NCBI GenBank assembly: GCA_045543215.1
Contig: JAZQMD010000188.1
Span: forward strand, 1-18,898
Direction: 5' to 3'
DNA length: 18,898 nucleotides
Origin: DXYV01 sp045543215
GTDB taxonomy: Bacteria > Bacillota > Clostridia > Oscillospirales > Oscillospiraceae
Shown here piece by piece: positions 6,442 through 14,920 of the stretch. Numbering within the stretch: the first letter of the stretch is position 1; each line of letters starts with the position of its first letter. Both the position numbers and the translations under genes were made by a program. Under the pieces are notes generated by a model that made no database searches, was not told the DNA's origin, and saw nothing but the letters and a program-made list of their open reading frames with translations.

Positions 6442-9228
6442 ATGGATTACAACCAAACAATCCACCTGCCTAAAACCGATTTCCCTATGCGCGCCGGCCT
6501 TCCCAAGCGAGAACCTGAGCTTATGAACGGAAAATATGAGGTAGAAACCTACCATAAGCTAATGAAAAAAAATGAGGGAAAACCCAAATTTGTCCTTCAC
6601 GATGGCCCTCCCTATGCAAACGGGCACATCCATATTGGCACCGCTCTGAACAAAATCCTTAAGGATATTATTGTCAAGTACAAAAATATGACCGGTTTCC
6701 AGGCCCCTTACGTTCCCGGGTGGGACACCCATGGCCTGCCCATCGAGTCGGCCATTTTAAAAAACAAGAAGATTAAGCGCGAGGAGCTCACCGATGGGGA
6801 GTTCCGAAATAAATGCCGGGACTTTGCCCTGGACTTCGTGGATATCCAGCGGGCTGAGTTTCAACGCCTTGGAGTTATTGGTGATTGGGAAAATCCCTAT
6901 CTTACTTTATCTCCGGAGTTTGAAGCCGCCCAGATTGAAATTTTTGGGAAGATGGCGGAGAAAGGCTACATTTACAAGGGCATGAAACCGGTTTACTGGT
7001 GTCCCCATGATGAGACAGCCCTGGCCGAGGCAGAGATTGAATACCAAGACGATCCCTGTACCACCATCTTTGTTAAATTCCCAATTCGAAACGACCTTGG
7101 TAAACTGAGCAGATATGCCCCCTTGAATAGGACCTTTTCCGTCATATGGACCACCACCCCCTGGACCATCCCTGGCAACATGGCTATTGTAGTCAACCCG
7201 GAGTTAGACTACGTCCTTCTCCAGGCTCCCAACGGGGAAGTATATATCCTGGCCGAGGGCCTGGCAAAAGACGTGTGCAAAGCCGCCGGCCTGGACTATG
7301 AGGCTTGTAAGACTCTGGTTACTTTTAAGGGGGCGGAGTTTGAGCTTATGACCGCCAAGCACCCTCTGTTCGACCGGGATTCCGTCCTCCTATGCGGCGA
7401 CCACGTCACTCTGGACGCCGGAACCGGTTGCGTCCACACCGCCCCCGGCTTTGGTGCCGATGACTTTAATATTTGCCGTGCCTATGACGAGGCGGGTAAG
7501 ACAAACATCGGCACCCCCGTCCCCGTCAACGCCAAGGGAGTCATGAGCGATGAGAAGTACACCGGCCAGTTCTATGCCAAGGCCAACGAAACCATCCCCC
7601 AAGACCTGGCCGCGGCCGGTATGCTCCTTGCCCGGGAGAACATCAACCACTCCTATCCCCACTGCTGGCGGTGCAAGCATCCCATCATCTATCGGGCCAC
7701 TGAACAGTGGTTCTGCTCAGTAGATGCCATGAAGGAATCGGCCATTGCCTCCTGCGACCTCATCCATTGGCATCCCGCTTGGGGAAAGGAGCGCATGACC
7801 TCCATGATTGCCGAGCGCAGCGACTGGTGCATCTCTCGCCAGCGCAAGTGGGGCGTGCCCATTCCTATCTTCTACTGTGACCAGTGTGGGGCAGATGTTG
7901 TCACGCCGGAGACCATCTGCCATGTCTCCGGATTGTTCCGGGCCCACGGCTCCAATGTCTGGTTCGATAGAACCGCCGATGAGCTTGTCCCCACCGGACT
8001 CCAATGTCCCAAGTGCGGTCACAATCACTTCTCTAAAGAAAGCGATATTATGGATGTCTGGTTTGACTCAGGCTCCACCCATGCTGGGGTGATAGATACC
8101 CGAGCTGATCTAACCTTCCCTGCTGATGTATATTTGGAGGGCGGGGATCAATACAGGGGATGGTTCCAATCCTCCATGCTCACCTCTATCGCAGCCAAAG
8201 GAGCTGCGCCCTACAAGCAGATCATTACCCACGGTTGGACGGTGGACGGCGAGGGAAAGGCCATGCACAAGTCCCTGGGCAACGCCGTGGCCCCAGAGGA
8301 GGTCATCAAGGACTACGGCGCGGATATGCTCCGCCTATGGGTGTCCTCGGCCGACTACACTCAAGATATGCGCATCTCCAAGGATATCATGAAGCAGCTC
8401 TCCCAGGCCTATTTAAAAATCCGTAACACCGCCCGTTATATGCTGGGTAATTTGGACGGCTTCGACCCCAATCAGCAGACAGCTTTAGATCAGCTCCTCC
8501 CCTTAGACCGCTGGGCCGTCGCCCGGTTTAACGATTTGGTGAAGACGGTGCGCGTCGGGTATGACTCCTACGAATTCCACACCGTCTACCGAGCTATCTA
8601 CAACTTCTGCGTAGTGGACATGTCAAACTTCTACTTTGACATCATCAAGGATCGGCTCTACTGCGAGGGGGAGGACAACCGCGCCTCGGCTCAGACCGCT
8701 CTTTATATTATTTTGGACGGCCTGACCCGTATGCTTGCCCCTATTCTGGCCTTTACCAGCGAGGAGATCTGGCGCGCTATGCCCCATCATGCCGGCGCTG
8801 ACCCGGAATGTGTGCTCTTCAACGACATTCCGGCCTATAATCCCGCCCTGGCCCTGGAGGAGGCGGAAGCCACCCGTTGGACCTCTCTCATCACCTTGCG
8901 GGATGATGTGAACAAAGCCTTGGAAACTGCTCGAAGCAAACAGGCTATCGGCAAAAGTCTGGAAGCTGCTGTTACCCTCAACCTGACCGATCCTGATGCT
9001 CAGACCGCCTTTGGCAAAGAGTCCCCCACCTTCCTTGCCGATCTGTTCATCGTCTCCCACGTCACTTTAGACAATACCAATGAAGGCGTCGCCGGGGAAA
9101 ACTTCCCCGCTGTGAAAATAAGCGTTACCCAAGCCACCGGGGACAAATGTCCACGCTGCTGGAAGCATACCGAAAGCCCCGAAAACAGCGGTCTATGCCG
9201 CCGCTGCGCCAACGTGCTGGGTGAGTAA
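6442..9228 (+). CDS. ileS: Isoleucyl-tRNA synthetase
   Basis: IleRS charges tRNA-Ile with isoleucine and edits valine. The product has 928 residues. The class I HIGH motif appears as HIHIG (62-66) and the KMSKS loop as AMHKS (607-611). The CP1 editing region contains WTTTPWTIPGN and the GTGCVHTAPGFGADD motif. A mid-protein zinc-type pair (CDQC, then CPKC) precedes MDVWFDSGSTH. The C-terminal zinc finger has C903, C906, C919 and C922. Start ATG 6442 has AGGAGG 9 bases upstream; an in-frame TTG at 6397 lies inside the structured leader and is rejected. Expression is controlled by the isoleucine T-box. lspA follows after 6 bases. Confidence 0.97.
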   Translation: MDYNQTIHLPKTDFPMRAGLPKREPELMNGKYEVETYHKLMKKNEGKPKFVLHDGPPYANGHIHIGTALNKILKDIIVKYKNMTGFQAPYVPGWDTHGLPIESAILKNKKIKREELTDGEFRNKCRDFALDFVDIQRAEFQRLGVIGDWENPYLTLSPEFEAAQIEIFGKMAEKGYIYKGMKPVYWCPHDETALAEAEIEYQDDPCTTIFVKFPIRNDLGKLSRYAPLNRTFSVIWTTTPWTIPGNMAIVVNPELDYVLLQAPNGEVYILAEGLAKDVCKAAGLDYEACKTLVTFKGAEFELMTAKHPLFDRDSVLLCGDHVTLDAGTGCVHTAPGFGADDFNICRAYDEAGKTNIGTPVPVNAKGVMSDEKYTGQFYAKANETIPQDLAAAGMLLARENINHSYPHCWRCKHPIIYRATEQWFCSVDAMKESAIASCDLIHWHPAWGKERMTSMIAERSDWCISRQRKWGVPIPIFYCDQCGADVVTPETICHVSGLFRAHGSNVWFDRTADELVPTGLQCPKCGHNHFSKESDIMDVWFDSGSTHAGVIDTRADLTFPADVYLEGGDQYRGWFQSSMLTSIAAKGAAPYKQIITHGWTVDGEGKAMHKSLGNAVAPEEVIKDYGADMLRLWVSSADYTQDMRISKDIMKQLSQAYLKIRNTARYMLGNLDGFDPNQQTALDQLLPLDRWAVARFNDLVKTVRVGYDSYEFHTVYRAIYNFCVVDMSNFYFDIIKDRLYCEGEDNRASAQTALYIILDGLTRMLAPILAFTSEEIWRAMPHHAGADPECVLFNDIPAYNPALALEEAEATRWTSLITLRDDVNKALETARSKQAIGKSLEAAVTLNLTDPDAQTAFGKESPTFLADLFIVSHVTLDNTNEGVAGENFPAVKISVTQATGDKCPRCWKHTESPENSGLCRRCANVLGE

Positions 9229-9234
9229 GGCACC

Positions 9235-9732
9235 ATGGCCCTCTATTTTATTTTAATTACCGCCCTGGTTGGCGTGGATCAGCTGGTCAAATACCTGGTG
9301 CGAGCTAATATCCCCCTTCACGGCTCGGTAGATTTTATCCCCCACATTATGGACCTGACCTATGTAAAGAATACCGGGATGGCTTTCTCCCTGCTATCTG
9401 GGCACACCTGGCTGCTGGCCCTGCTGTCTGCGGTGGTCACCATGCTTCTAATTCTTTTGCTGGTAAAAAGGGTAGTCACCCACCCTCTTGGCAAGCTATC
9501 TCTGGCGGTAGTCATCGCCGGAGCGATTGGAAACCTTATCGATCGGTTGGCTTTCGGCTTTGTCACCGATATGTTCCGTACTCTATTCATAGACTTTGCC
9601 GTATTTAATGTAGCCGATATATGCGTAGTATTGGGAGGAAGCACTCTATGTGCCTATTTCCTGTTCATTTTTGATAGATGCGAGAAGAAGGAAGGCCGGC
9701 CTAATGACGACGACCCTCTATCTAACCGCTGA
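9235..9732 (+). CDS. lspA: Lipoprotein signal peptidase (signal peptidase II)
   Basis: LspA is an integral membrane aspartyl protease that cleaves the signal peptide of prolipoproteins after lipidation. The 165-residue product has four predicted membrane spans. It has the family's conserved boxes: VDQLVKYL near the N-terminus, VKNTGMAFS (44-52, a variant of the usual NxGAAFS), GAIGNLIDRL with catalytic D103, and FAVFNVADICV with catalytic D128. The charged tail after residue 145 is variable. The ribosome binding site is weak, and it starts 6 bases after the ileS stop, so translational coupling is likely. Its end overlaps the next gene by 29 bases. The ileS-lspA order is common in bacteria. 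Confidence 0.95.
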   Translation: MALYFILITALVGVDQLVKYLVRANIPLHGSVDFIPHIMDLTYVKNTGMAFSLLSGHTWLLALLSAVVTMLLILLLVKRVVTHPLGKLSLAVVIAGAIGNLIDRLAFGFVTDMFRTLFIDFAVFNVADICVVLGGSTLCAYFLFIFDRCEKKEGRPNDDDPLSNR

Positions 9733-10627
9733 CCGTTGCGGGGAGCGGGTGGACGCTTTCCTTGCCCGTCGAGGAGAGGCTCTCACCCGCTCAGCGGCCC
9801 AGCGGCTGCTGGAGGAAGGCTCTGTCACCCTCAACGGTATCCCTGTAAAGAAGAACTACAAAACCACTGTGGGCGACTGTTTCCAGGTAACGCTGCCCCA
9901 ACCCGAGGTGGTAGAGGCAATTGCCCAAGACATCCCCCTGGATGTGGTCTATGAGGATAAGGACGTGATCGTTGTCAACAAACCGGTTGGTATGGTGGTC
10001 CACCCTTCCCCCGGTCATCCCAATGGAACCCTGGTCAACGCCCTACTCTACCACTGTGGAGCCTCTCTGTCGGGTATCAACGGTCAACTGCGCCCCGGCA
10101 TTGTCCACCGTATTGACCGGGATACCTCTGGTCTGCTAATCGTCGCAAAAAATGACAAAGCCCATTTATCTTTAGCCTCCCAGCTCCAGGATCATTCCCT
10201 ATTTCGGTTGTATGAGGCAGTAACCCACGGCGGCTTTAAGGTCGATTCTGGTACGGTGGCCACCTCTATTGGTCGCCATCCCATTGATCGAAAAAAAATG
10301 GCTGTCCTGCGAGAGGGTGGACGGGATGCAGTAACCCACTGGAGCGTACTCAGCCGTTACGGCCCCTATACCCATCTGTCCTGCCGACTGGAGACAGGAC
10401 GTACTCACCAGATCCGTGTTCATTTGGCCTCCATCGGCCACCCCCTTCTGGGGGACCAGGTCTATGGGGGTAAACCCTTCTTTGGTCTGGCCGGTCAGTG
10501 CCTCCACGCCAGACAGCTCACCTTCACCCACCCCTCGACGGGCAGCAAGGTGATGGTAGAGGCTCCTCTGCCCCACTGGTTTCAATCAGTGCTGGAGCGG
10601 CTGGAGCAACGATATCCTGCACAATGA
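9704..10627 (+). CDS. RluA/RluD-type 23S rRNA pseudouridine synthase
   Basis: This 307-residue enzyme converts specific uridines to pseudouridine, most likely in 23S rRNA. An N-terminal S4 RNA-binding domain (about 12-65, with RSAAQRLLEEGSVTLNG) precedes the catalytic domain. There, VVNKPVGMVVHPSPGH (90-105) and GIVHRIDRDTSGLLIVAK (132-149) carry catalytic aspartate D138 of the HRxD motif. RLETGRTHQIRVHLASIGHP lies near the C-terminus. ATG 9704 is preferred over the in-frame codon at 9650 because GAAGGAAGG lies just upstream and the domain starts there. It overlaps lspA by 29 bases. The exact rRNA target cannot be read from sequence; RluD is the closest named type. Confidence 0.93.
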   Translation: MTTTLYLTADRCGERVDAFLARRGEALTRSAAQRLLEEGSVTLNGIPVKKNYKTTVGDCFQVTLPQPEVVEAIAQDIPLDVVYEDKDVIVVNKPVGMVVHPSPGHPNGTLVNALLYHCGASLSGINGQLRPGIVHRIDRDTSGLLIVAKNDKAHLSLASQLQDHSLFRLYEAVTHGGFKVDSGTVATSIGRHPIDRKKMAVLREGGRDAVTHWSVLSRYGPYTHLSCRLETGRTHQIRVHLASIGHPLLGDQVYGGKPFFGLAGQCLHARQLTFTHPSTGSKVMVEAPLPHWFQSVLERLEQRYPAQ

Positions 10628-10629
10628 GC

Positions 10630-10675
10630 AACGCCACCTCAGTTCATTGCCTGGGGTGGCGTTTACCGTTTTTCT
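10630..10675 (+). terminator. Terminator of the ileS-lspA-rlu operon
   Basis: AACGCCACCTCAG (10630-10642), an 8-base loop and CTGGGGTGGCGTT (10651-10663) form a 13-bp stem with one G-U pair, followed by TACCGTTTTTCTTTT. The stem base touches the stop codon of the convergent minus-strand gene. Confidence 0.92.
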
Positions 10676-11514
10676 TTTCTGCCCTTTTCGAAGCATACAT
10701 AATTTATTACATTTCCCAAAATAACAATATTACCACACAAATAGAGCCACACCAGCAAGATCATTACCGAAGCCAGGGAACCGTATACCAGAGAATAACG
10801 AGTGGACAGATCGATAAACCAGGCAAACAGGACAGAGGCCCCTGCCAGGGCAACCGAGGCCACCATTGCGCCGGTAAAGATCGGCGGACGGGAATTGCCC
10901 AAAGGGGCAGAGACACGGTAGAGCAACAGAATAACCACAAAGAGCATTCCCAACAGGATCAGGTGTTTCATCCATTGAAAGGTTCCAAAATATTTTAAAG
11001 TATTTTCCACATACAAAAGTCTTTCTAAAAAATGAAAAAACCAGTTTCCTGTTACCACTACAACGATAGACAAGTAAACCGTCACCAACAACAAAATTGA
11101 GATGAGAAAGCTGGCCACCATGCGTCGCAGGCCATGGAAGATAGCACTACCATAAATATCCTCCATAATGCTCATCACTCCTCGCACAGCGGCGGCGGCA
11201 AAGAAGATGGCAGTCCCGGCCCCTGCAAAAAGGAGGGCTCCTGACTCATTGGTTGTAATGTATCCCACATAGTCGGTGAGAATCTCCTCGACACCACTAG
11301 GCAGTAGCTCATCCGCCTCCAGCAAAAGCTCCTTTAAATCCAGATGCAGCATCCCCAGAAAGGCGTTGATGCAGATAAGAATGGGAAAAAAGGTAAGGAT
11401 TAAAAAATAGGCCAACTCTGCCGCTGACCGGGATACCCTTTTTTCAAAATACACTGCCGCCACGTCCGCCACAAAGCGCACTGGTGCCCACCGCAAAATG
11501 GATCGCATCCTCAT
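10663..11514 (-). CDS. YihY/BrkB-type membrane protein
   Basis: This 283-residue protein belongs to the YihY/virulence factor BrkB family of six-span inner membrane proteins, once misannotated as RNase BN; the function is unknown. After a basic N-terminus come the family's SRSAAELAYFLILTFFPILI (about 28-47) and the ALLFAGAGTAIFFAAAAVRGV region. Next are PPIFTGAMVASVAL and the terminal YSLVYGSLASVMILLVWLYL. The C-terminus is short and basic. Start ATG 11514 has GGAGAGGGG upstream. It stands alone between two terminators. A weak promoter (ATACAA at 11569-11574 and AGTATG at 11547-11552, read as TTGTAT-16-CATACT on the minus strand) may drive it. Confidence 0.88.
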   Translation of the reverse strand: MRMRSILRWAPVRFVADVAAVYFEKRVSRSAAELAYFLILTFFPILICINAFLGMLHLDLKELLLEADELLPSGVEEILTDYVGYITTNESGALLFAGAGTAIFFAAAAVRGVMSIMEDIYGSAIFHGLRRMVASFLISILLLVTVYLSIVVVVTGNWFFHFLERLLYVENTLKYFGTFQWMKHLILLGMLFVVILLLYRVSAPLGNSRPPIFTGAMVASVALAGASVLFAWFIDLSTRYSLVYGSLASVMILLVWLYLCGNIVILGNVINYVCFEKGRKEKR

Positions 11515-11570
11515 CCCTGCCCCTCTCCATAAATGGTTTGCAGCTTAGTATGCCAAATTTCTTTTAAAAT

Positions 11571-11609
11571 ACAAAAGACCGGGTGGATATGATCCACCCA
11601 GTCTTTTGT
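11571..11609 (-). terminator. Terminator of the cstA operon
   Basis: The arms 11571-11588 and 11592-11609 form an 18-position stem with one mismatch and a 3-base loop. On the minus strand it is followed by ATTTTAAAAG. It closes the cstA transcript just before the YihY-type gene. Confidence 0.75.
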
Positions 11610-11626
11610 ATGAAATATATATCTAT

Positions 11627-11797
11627 TCAAGGTAAGTCTTTTTTGGTGCTTCCATCACTATTTCGATGATAAGGAGATCCTCCACAGAGCCTCCCACACA
11701 TGGGGATACCCTTTTTCTGCGTGTCGCGAACCAAGTAATAGACAACAGCAATGATAGCAATTACTGCTACCATAACGATTATATCGATAATGTCCAT
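11627..11797 (-). CDS. Small single-span membrane protein with a Cys pair
   Basis: This is a 56-residue frame just downstream of cstA. It begins MDIIDIIVMVAVIAIIAVVY, one clear membrane span (about residues 3-22). A basic stretch (RDTQKKG) follows, then IPMCGRLCGG with two cysteines (34 and 38), and a polar tail ending STKKDLP. ATG 11797 has AAAGGAG 6 bases upstream, as good a site as cstA's own. It is 11 bases after the cstA stop and before the operon terminator, so it is very likely translated. The span-basic-Cys layout recalls the small FeoB-associated Cys-rich membrane proteins of Firmicutes, but the match is only in style. A role as a CstA partner is inferred from position. Confidence 0.72.
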   Translation of the reverse strand: MDIIDIIVMVAVIAIIAVVYYLVRDTQKKGIPMCGRLCGGSPYHRNSDGSTKKDLP

Positions 11798-11808
11798 AAA
11801 CCGCTCCT

Positions 11809-13227
11809 TTAAGAGGCCAAACTCTCTCTCTTAACACGCAGAGGTCCAGTGAAAGCAAAGACGGCCAAGCAACCTACAGCAAAAATAATACCTGCGGGAT
11901 AAGCAATCGCAGTAGAGAGTCCAAAGCCTTCACTGGCCATGAAGATGTAGGCGCAGCACACAGCAGACATGAAAGTAGCAGGCACAGCTGCCATAAAATA
12001 GTTAAGCTTGTTCTTAAACAGATAGACTGCAGTACACCACAGGACAATCATACCCAAAGTCTGGTTGGTCCAAGAGAAGTAGCGCCAGATAACCTGCACA
12101 TCCACCTGGGTCAGCGCAGTCCCTATAACCAGTAGGGGCACAGTAAGAATCAGGCGGTTCTTAACCGGCTTTTGGTCGTACCTGAACCAGTCAGCCAAGG
12201 TGAGGCGGGCAGCACGATAAGCGGTATCAGCCGAGGATATGGGGCAGGCAATCACGCCGATCATGCCAATAACCGCACCCACGGGACCCATCAGGGAGAA
12301 GCACACTTCGTAGACTACGCGGCTCTGGGTATTAGCACTAATCGCAGCAGCCAGTCCGCCAGTGCCTCCATAAAAGGCACATCCGGCTGCAGCCCAAATC
12401 AGGGCGATAATACCCTCGGCCACCATGGCGCCATAAAAGACGGTACGCCCCTTCTTCTCGTGGGTTAGGCAACGGGCCATCAGAGGGGACTGGGTGGCGT
12501 GGAAGCCAGAGATGGCACCGCAGGCCACGGAGATAAACATCATGGGCCAGATAGGAGTTCCAGCCGGATGCAAGTTCTCCAGAGTAATCTCAGGAATGGT
12601 GTAGCCATGGAAGAACAAACCACCACCCACACCCACGGCCATGACGACAAGACAGATGCCGAAGAGAGGATAGATTTTGCCAATAACCTTGTCGATCGGT
12701 ACAAAGGTAGCAATGAAGTAGTAAATTACAACTACAACCATCCAGAACCTGGTGTCCAGCACCTGAGGGGTAAGTATAGCCAACAGGTTGGCCGGGCCGG
12801 TGGTAAAGTTGACGGCCACTAAAACCAGCAAAACCACGGAGACAACACGCATAACCTGTTTCATACCCTTGCCCAGGTAGACACCCACGATCTCTGAAAT
12901 ACTGTCACCGTTGTGACGCAAAGAGATCATCCCGGAAAAATAGTCATGTACGCCCCCACCTAAAAGGGTACCCAAAGTAATCCATAAAAACACCGAAGGC
13001 CCCCACTGAGCACCGGCCAAAGCGCCAAAGATAGGCCCCAGGCCAGCAATATTAAGCAACTGAATCAGGAAAATCCGCCAAGTTTTCATGGGGACGTAAT
13101 CAGCTCCATCCTCCAACGCATAAGCGGGAGTCGTGCGGTCGTCCGGCTTAAAAACCTTTTCTACGAACTTGCCGTAGGTAAAGTAGCCTACGATTAGGAG
13201 CGCGATACATGCGAAAAAGCTAATCAT
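11809..13227 (-). CDS. cstA: CstA-family carbon starvation protein / pyruvate or peptide transporter
   Basis: This 472-residue integral membrane protein has many predicted spans. It carries the CstA landmarks TPAYALEDGADYVP (about 36-49), FLIQLLNIAGLGPIFGALAG, GGGVHDYFSGMISLRHNG, the central SGFHATQSPLMARC, and ISSADTAYRAARLTLADW. It is the short form of the family. CstA relatives include E. coli BtsT, a proton-driven pyruvate importer, and CstA, linked to pyruvate and peptide uptake. ATG 13227 has AAGGAGG 9 bases upstream; the open extension to 13296 is rejected. A LytTR regulator lies just upstream, as in BtsSR-BtsT and LytST-PftAB, which makes pyruvate the likeliest substrate; that is inference. 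Confidence 0.93.
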   Translation of the reverse strand: MISFFACIALLIVGYFTYGKFVEKVFKPDDRTTPAYALEDGADYVPMKTWRIFLIQLLNIAGLGPIFGALAGAQWGPSVFLWITLGTLLGGGVHDYFSGMISLRHNGDSISEIVGVYLGKGMKQVMRVVSVVLLVLVAVNFTTGPANLLAILTPQVLDTRFWMVVVVIYYFIATFVPIDKVIGKIYPLFGICLVVMAVGVGGGLFFHGYTIPEITLENLHPAGTPIWPMMFISVACGAISGFHATQSPLMARCLTHEKKGRTVFYGAMVAEGIIALIWAAAGCAFYGGTGGLAAAISANTQSRVVYEVCFSLMGPVGAVIGMIGVIACPISSADTAYRAARLTLADWFRYDQKPVKNRLILTVPLLVIGTALTQVDVQVIWRYFSWTNQTLGMIVLWCTAVYLFKNKLNYFMAAVPATFMSAVCCAYIFMASEGFGLSTAIAYPAGIIFAVGCLAVFAFTGPLRVKRESLAS

Positions 13228-13356
13228 TGACCATATCCTCCTTACAACAAATATTGTACTTAGAAATGGGGTAAAGCCTCTCCTATTCCACCCCACTCAC
13301 GATGTTACAATTTTGCCACATTTTAATGCTTCCTGTATATATTTTTTTAATGAAGT

Positions 13357-13398
13357 GTAAATTTTCTTGCTTAAACAGTAGAAATTTCTGCTCAAAGT
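13357..13398 (-). promoter_or_regulatory. Tandem 21-bp direct repeat upstream of cstA, probable LytTR operator
   Basis: Two copies of a 21-base unit lie head to tail at 13357-13377 and 13378-13398, with the core TGCTTAAA (13368-13375) and TGCTCAAA (13389-13396) on the plus strand. They match at 13 of 21 positions and both begin GTA. Paired direct repeats spaced by two helical turns are the usual LytTR-type binding layout. On the minus strand they end about 35 bases before a TATATA-type -10 candidate, a suitable place for activation of cstA. Confidence 0.6.
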
Positions 13399-13408
13399 AC
13401 AAAGAAAT

Positions 13409-14119
13409 TTACAAGTGGAACAACGCCTTTAAAACACGTAGCTGGGTACGACCGATCGGGAGCACATCTTGCTCCCGTCCCTCCATCGTCATGCCATAGC
13501 TGCTGCTGTGCCAGGGAAAAACGGACTTTATCCGGTCCAGATTGACCAGGTAGCTTTTATGAATACGGAAGAAAGAGCGGCCCGCCAACCGGCGCTCAAA
13601 GCTTCCAATGGGGGCGGTATCCTCATAGGTGCCGCTATCGGCATGGATTAGGCTGCCCCGCTCCCTGGTCTCGATGTAGATCACCTCATCCACTGGCAGG
13701 AGGAGTATTTTCTTGTCCCAATTCACGGGAAGTTTGTTTAATTCCTGAAGAGTAGCCTTTCCTTGCATTCCCCGAAGCCGCTCCACCGTCTTTCTTACCC
13801 TGGTTGGTACAAATGGTTTGAGAATATAATCTACCGCTCCCATCTCAAAGGCTTTAACTGCATAATCGGAGTAAGCCGTGGCAAAAATAATGGAGGCTTC
13901 CGGTTGGAGCTTGCGGGCGACAGCGGCTACCGTGGTACCCAGCATATCCCCCAGATTCATGTCCAAAAACACAGCATCGAACGAATCCCTTCCCATGATC
14001 TCAATGGCCTCCTCTCCGCTGGATGCCTCCTGGAAATAAGATCCGGGAAAAAGCTCGGTCAATATTTGCCTCAACCCGCTGCGGGCGGGACGCTCATCGT
14101 CCACCAAAAGATATCTCAT
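13409..14119 (-). CDS. LytTR-family response regulator
   Basis: This 236-residue two-domain regulator has a receiver domain (about 1-115) with the acidic pair D7/D8, phosphoacceptor D53 in FLDMNLGD, T81 in ATAYSDYA and K101 in ILKPF. All the expected phosphorylation residues are present. The C-terminal LytTR DNA-binding domain (about 135-235) shows LPVDEVIYIETRERGSLIHA and FFRIHKSYLVNLDRI. The ATG overlaps the stop of the sensor remnant as ATGA. In the BtsSR, YpdAB and LytST systems, such regulators control pyruvate transport or efflux genes. Here cstA and its repeat operator follow directly on the same strand, so cstA is the predicted target. Confidence 0.94.
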   Translation of the reverse strand: MRYLLVDDERPARSGLRQILTELFPGSYFQEASSGEEAIEIMGRDSFDAVFLDMNLGDMLGTTVAAVARKLQPEASIIFATAYSDYAVKAFEMGAVDYILKPFVPTRVRKTVERLRGMQGKATLQELNKLPVNWDKKILLLPVDEVIYIETRERGSLIHADSGTYEDTAPIGSFERRLAGRSFFRIHKSYLVNLDRIKSVFPWHSSSYGMTMEGREQDVLPIGRTQLRVLKALFHL

Positions 14120-14670
14120 ACCGACAGCATACCTCCTGCCTCTACCAAAAATTGAATCGCTACCAGGGAGCCACCCGGTCCACTGTCAATCTTCAGCCCG
14201 TTAGACTCTCCATAAATACTTTTAAGCCGCCTATGTACATTTTGTAGACCTACCTTACCACTCGGCAGTCTCCCCTGCTCCAGATCGGTGAGTACCTGCC
14301 TGAGAAATCCCTTTCCCCGGTTCTCCACTTGGAGTGCCACAACAGTCTCCTCTGCATAGCCTGCTGCAGCAAGGTAGGTAGTCCACAGCTTCTTAAGGGA
14401 TCCAGGTCCGCTGCGGCTGAGTACCATCTCCAGGTCACACTCCCTCACCCCGGCACAGCAAGATCCCGTACGGATAATCTCCCCCGCCTGCTCCAATTCC
14501 TCTTTGCTGTAAAGTCCTTTGCGTAGGAAGAGCAAGCACTGATCGGCAATACGCATAGCCTGCAGAATACGGCTGTCAGCTAGACTGTTTTGCTCTAAGA
14601 AGATATGCTGGAACGCCCAGATAAAGGCCACAATACCACAGGAGTTCATCACGATCATGCTAAGCCCCAC
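14116..14670 (-). pseudogene. LytS-type sensor histidine kinase remnant
   Basis: This 184-codon frame starts at GTG 14670, right after an in-frame TGA. Residues 1-55 match the end of the LytS membrane domain and the following linker: GLSMIVMNSCGIVAFIWAF, then AMRIADQCLLFLRKGL. Residues 60-95 resemble the beginning of the LytS GAF region. The sequence then jumps to the end of an ATPase domain: VALQVENRGKGF (111-122, like the VxDNGxGF box) and VGLQNVHRRLKSIYG (140-154). The five upstream membrane spans, most of the GAF domain, the kinase His box and the ATPase N box are all missing; intact LytS proteins exceed 550 residues. It cannot act as a kinase. The remnant is open and translationally coupled to the LytTR gene, so it may persist as a leader cistron. 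Confidence 0.75.
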
Positions 14671-14885
14671 TCACCTGGAAGGGCCTTACTATTTAGATCT
14701 CTTATTCCACTATTTTCTCACATCATTTTCTTTTGCGCAATGCCTATTTTATTTTAAGTTCTACTCCAGGCCCCAACTGTCACTCTTTTTCTAAATGCTT
14801 TTATAATAATTTTACAAGTGTCCGACAACGCTACTTTTAATTTATTTCTTCGTCCGTATCCAAGCAATCTCCGGAAAAAATTTTC
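14671..14885. other. AT-rich non-coding gap between divergent operons
   Basis: No coding sequence is visible, and no relic of the missing LytS membrane domain could be recognised. On the minus strand TTGTCG (14823-14828), 17 bases and TATAAA (14800-14805) form a possible promoter for the sensor-remnant/LytTR transcript. Confidence 0.45.
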
Positions 14886-14914
14886 TTGACAGCCTTCATC
14901 TATTGCGCTATATT
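14886..14914 (+). promoter_or_regulatory. Promoter of the DUF3793-flavodoxin operon
   Basis: A perfect TTGACA (14886-14891), a 17-base spacer and TATATT (14909-14914) would start transcription near 14921, at the first base of the structured leader. Confidence 0.8.
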
Positions 14915-14920
14915 AGACTT

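Noticed and set aside
11658..11858. 66-codon minus-strand frame overlapping the end of cstA
   Set aside because: It is in the wrong frame relative to the strong ribosome binding site, which serves the 56-residue protein at 11797-11627 instead.
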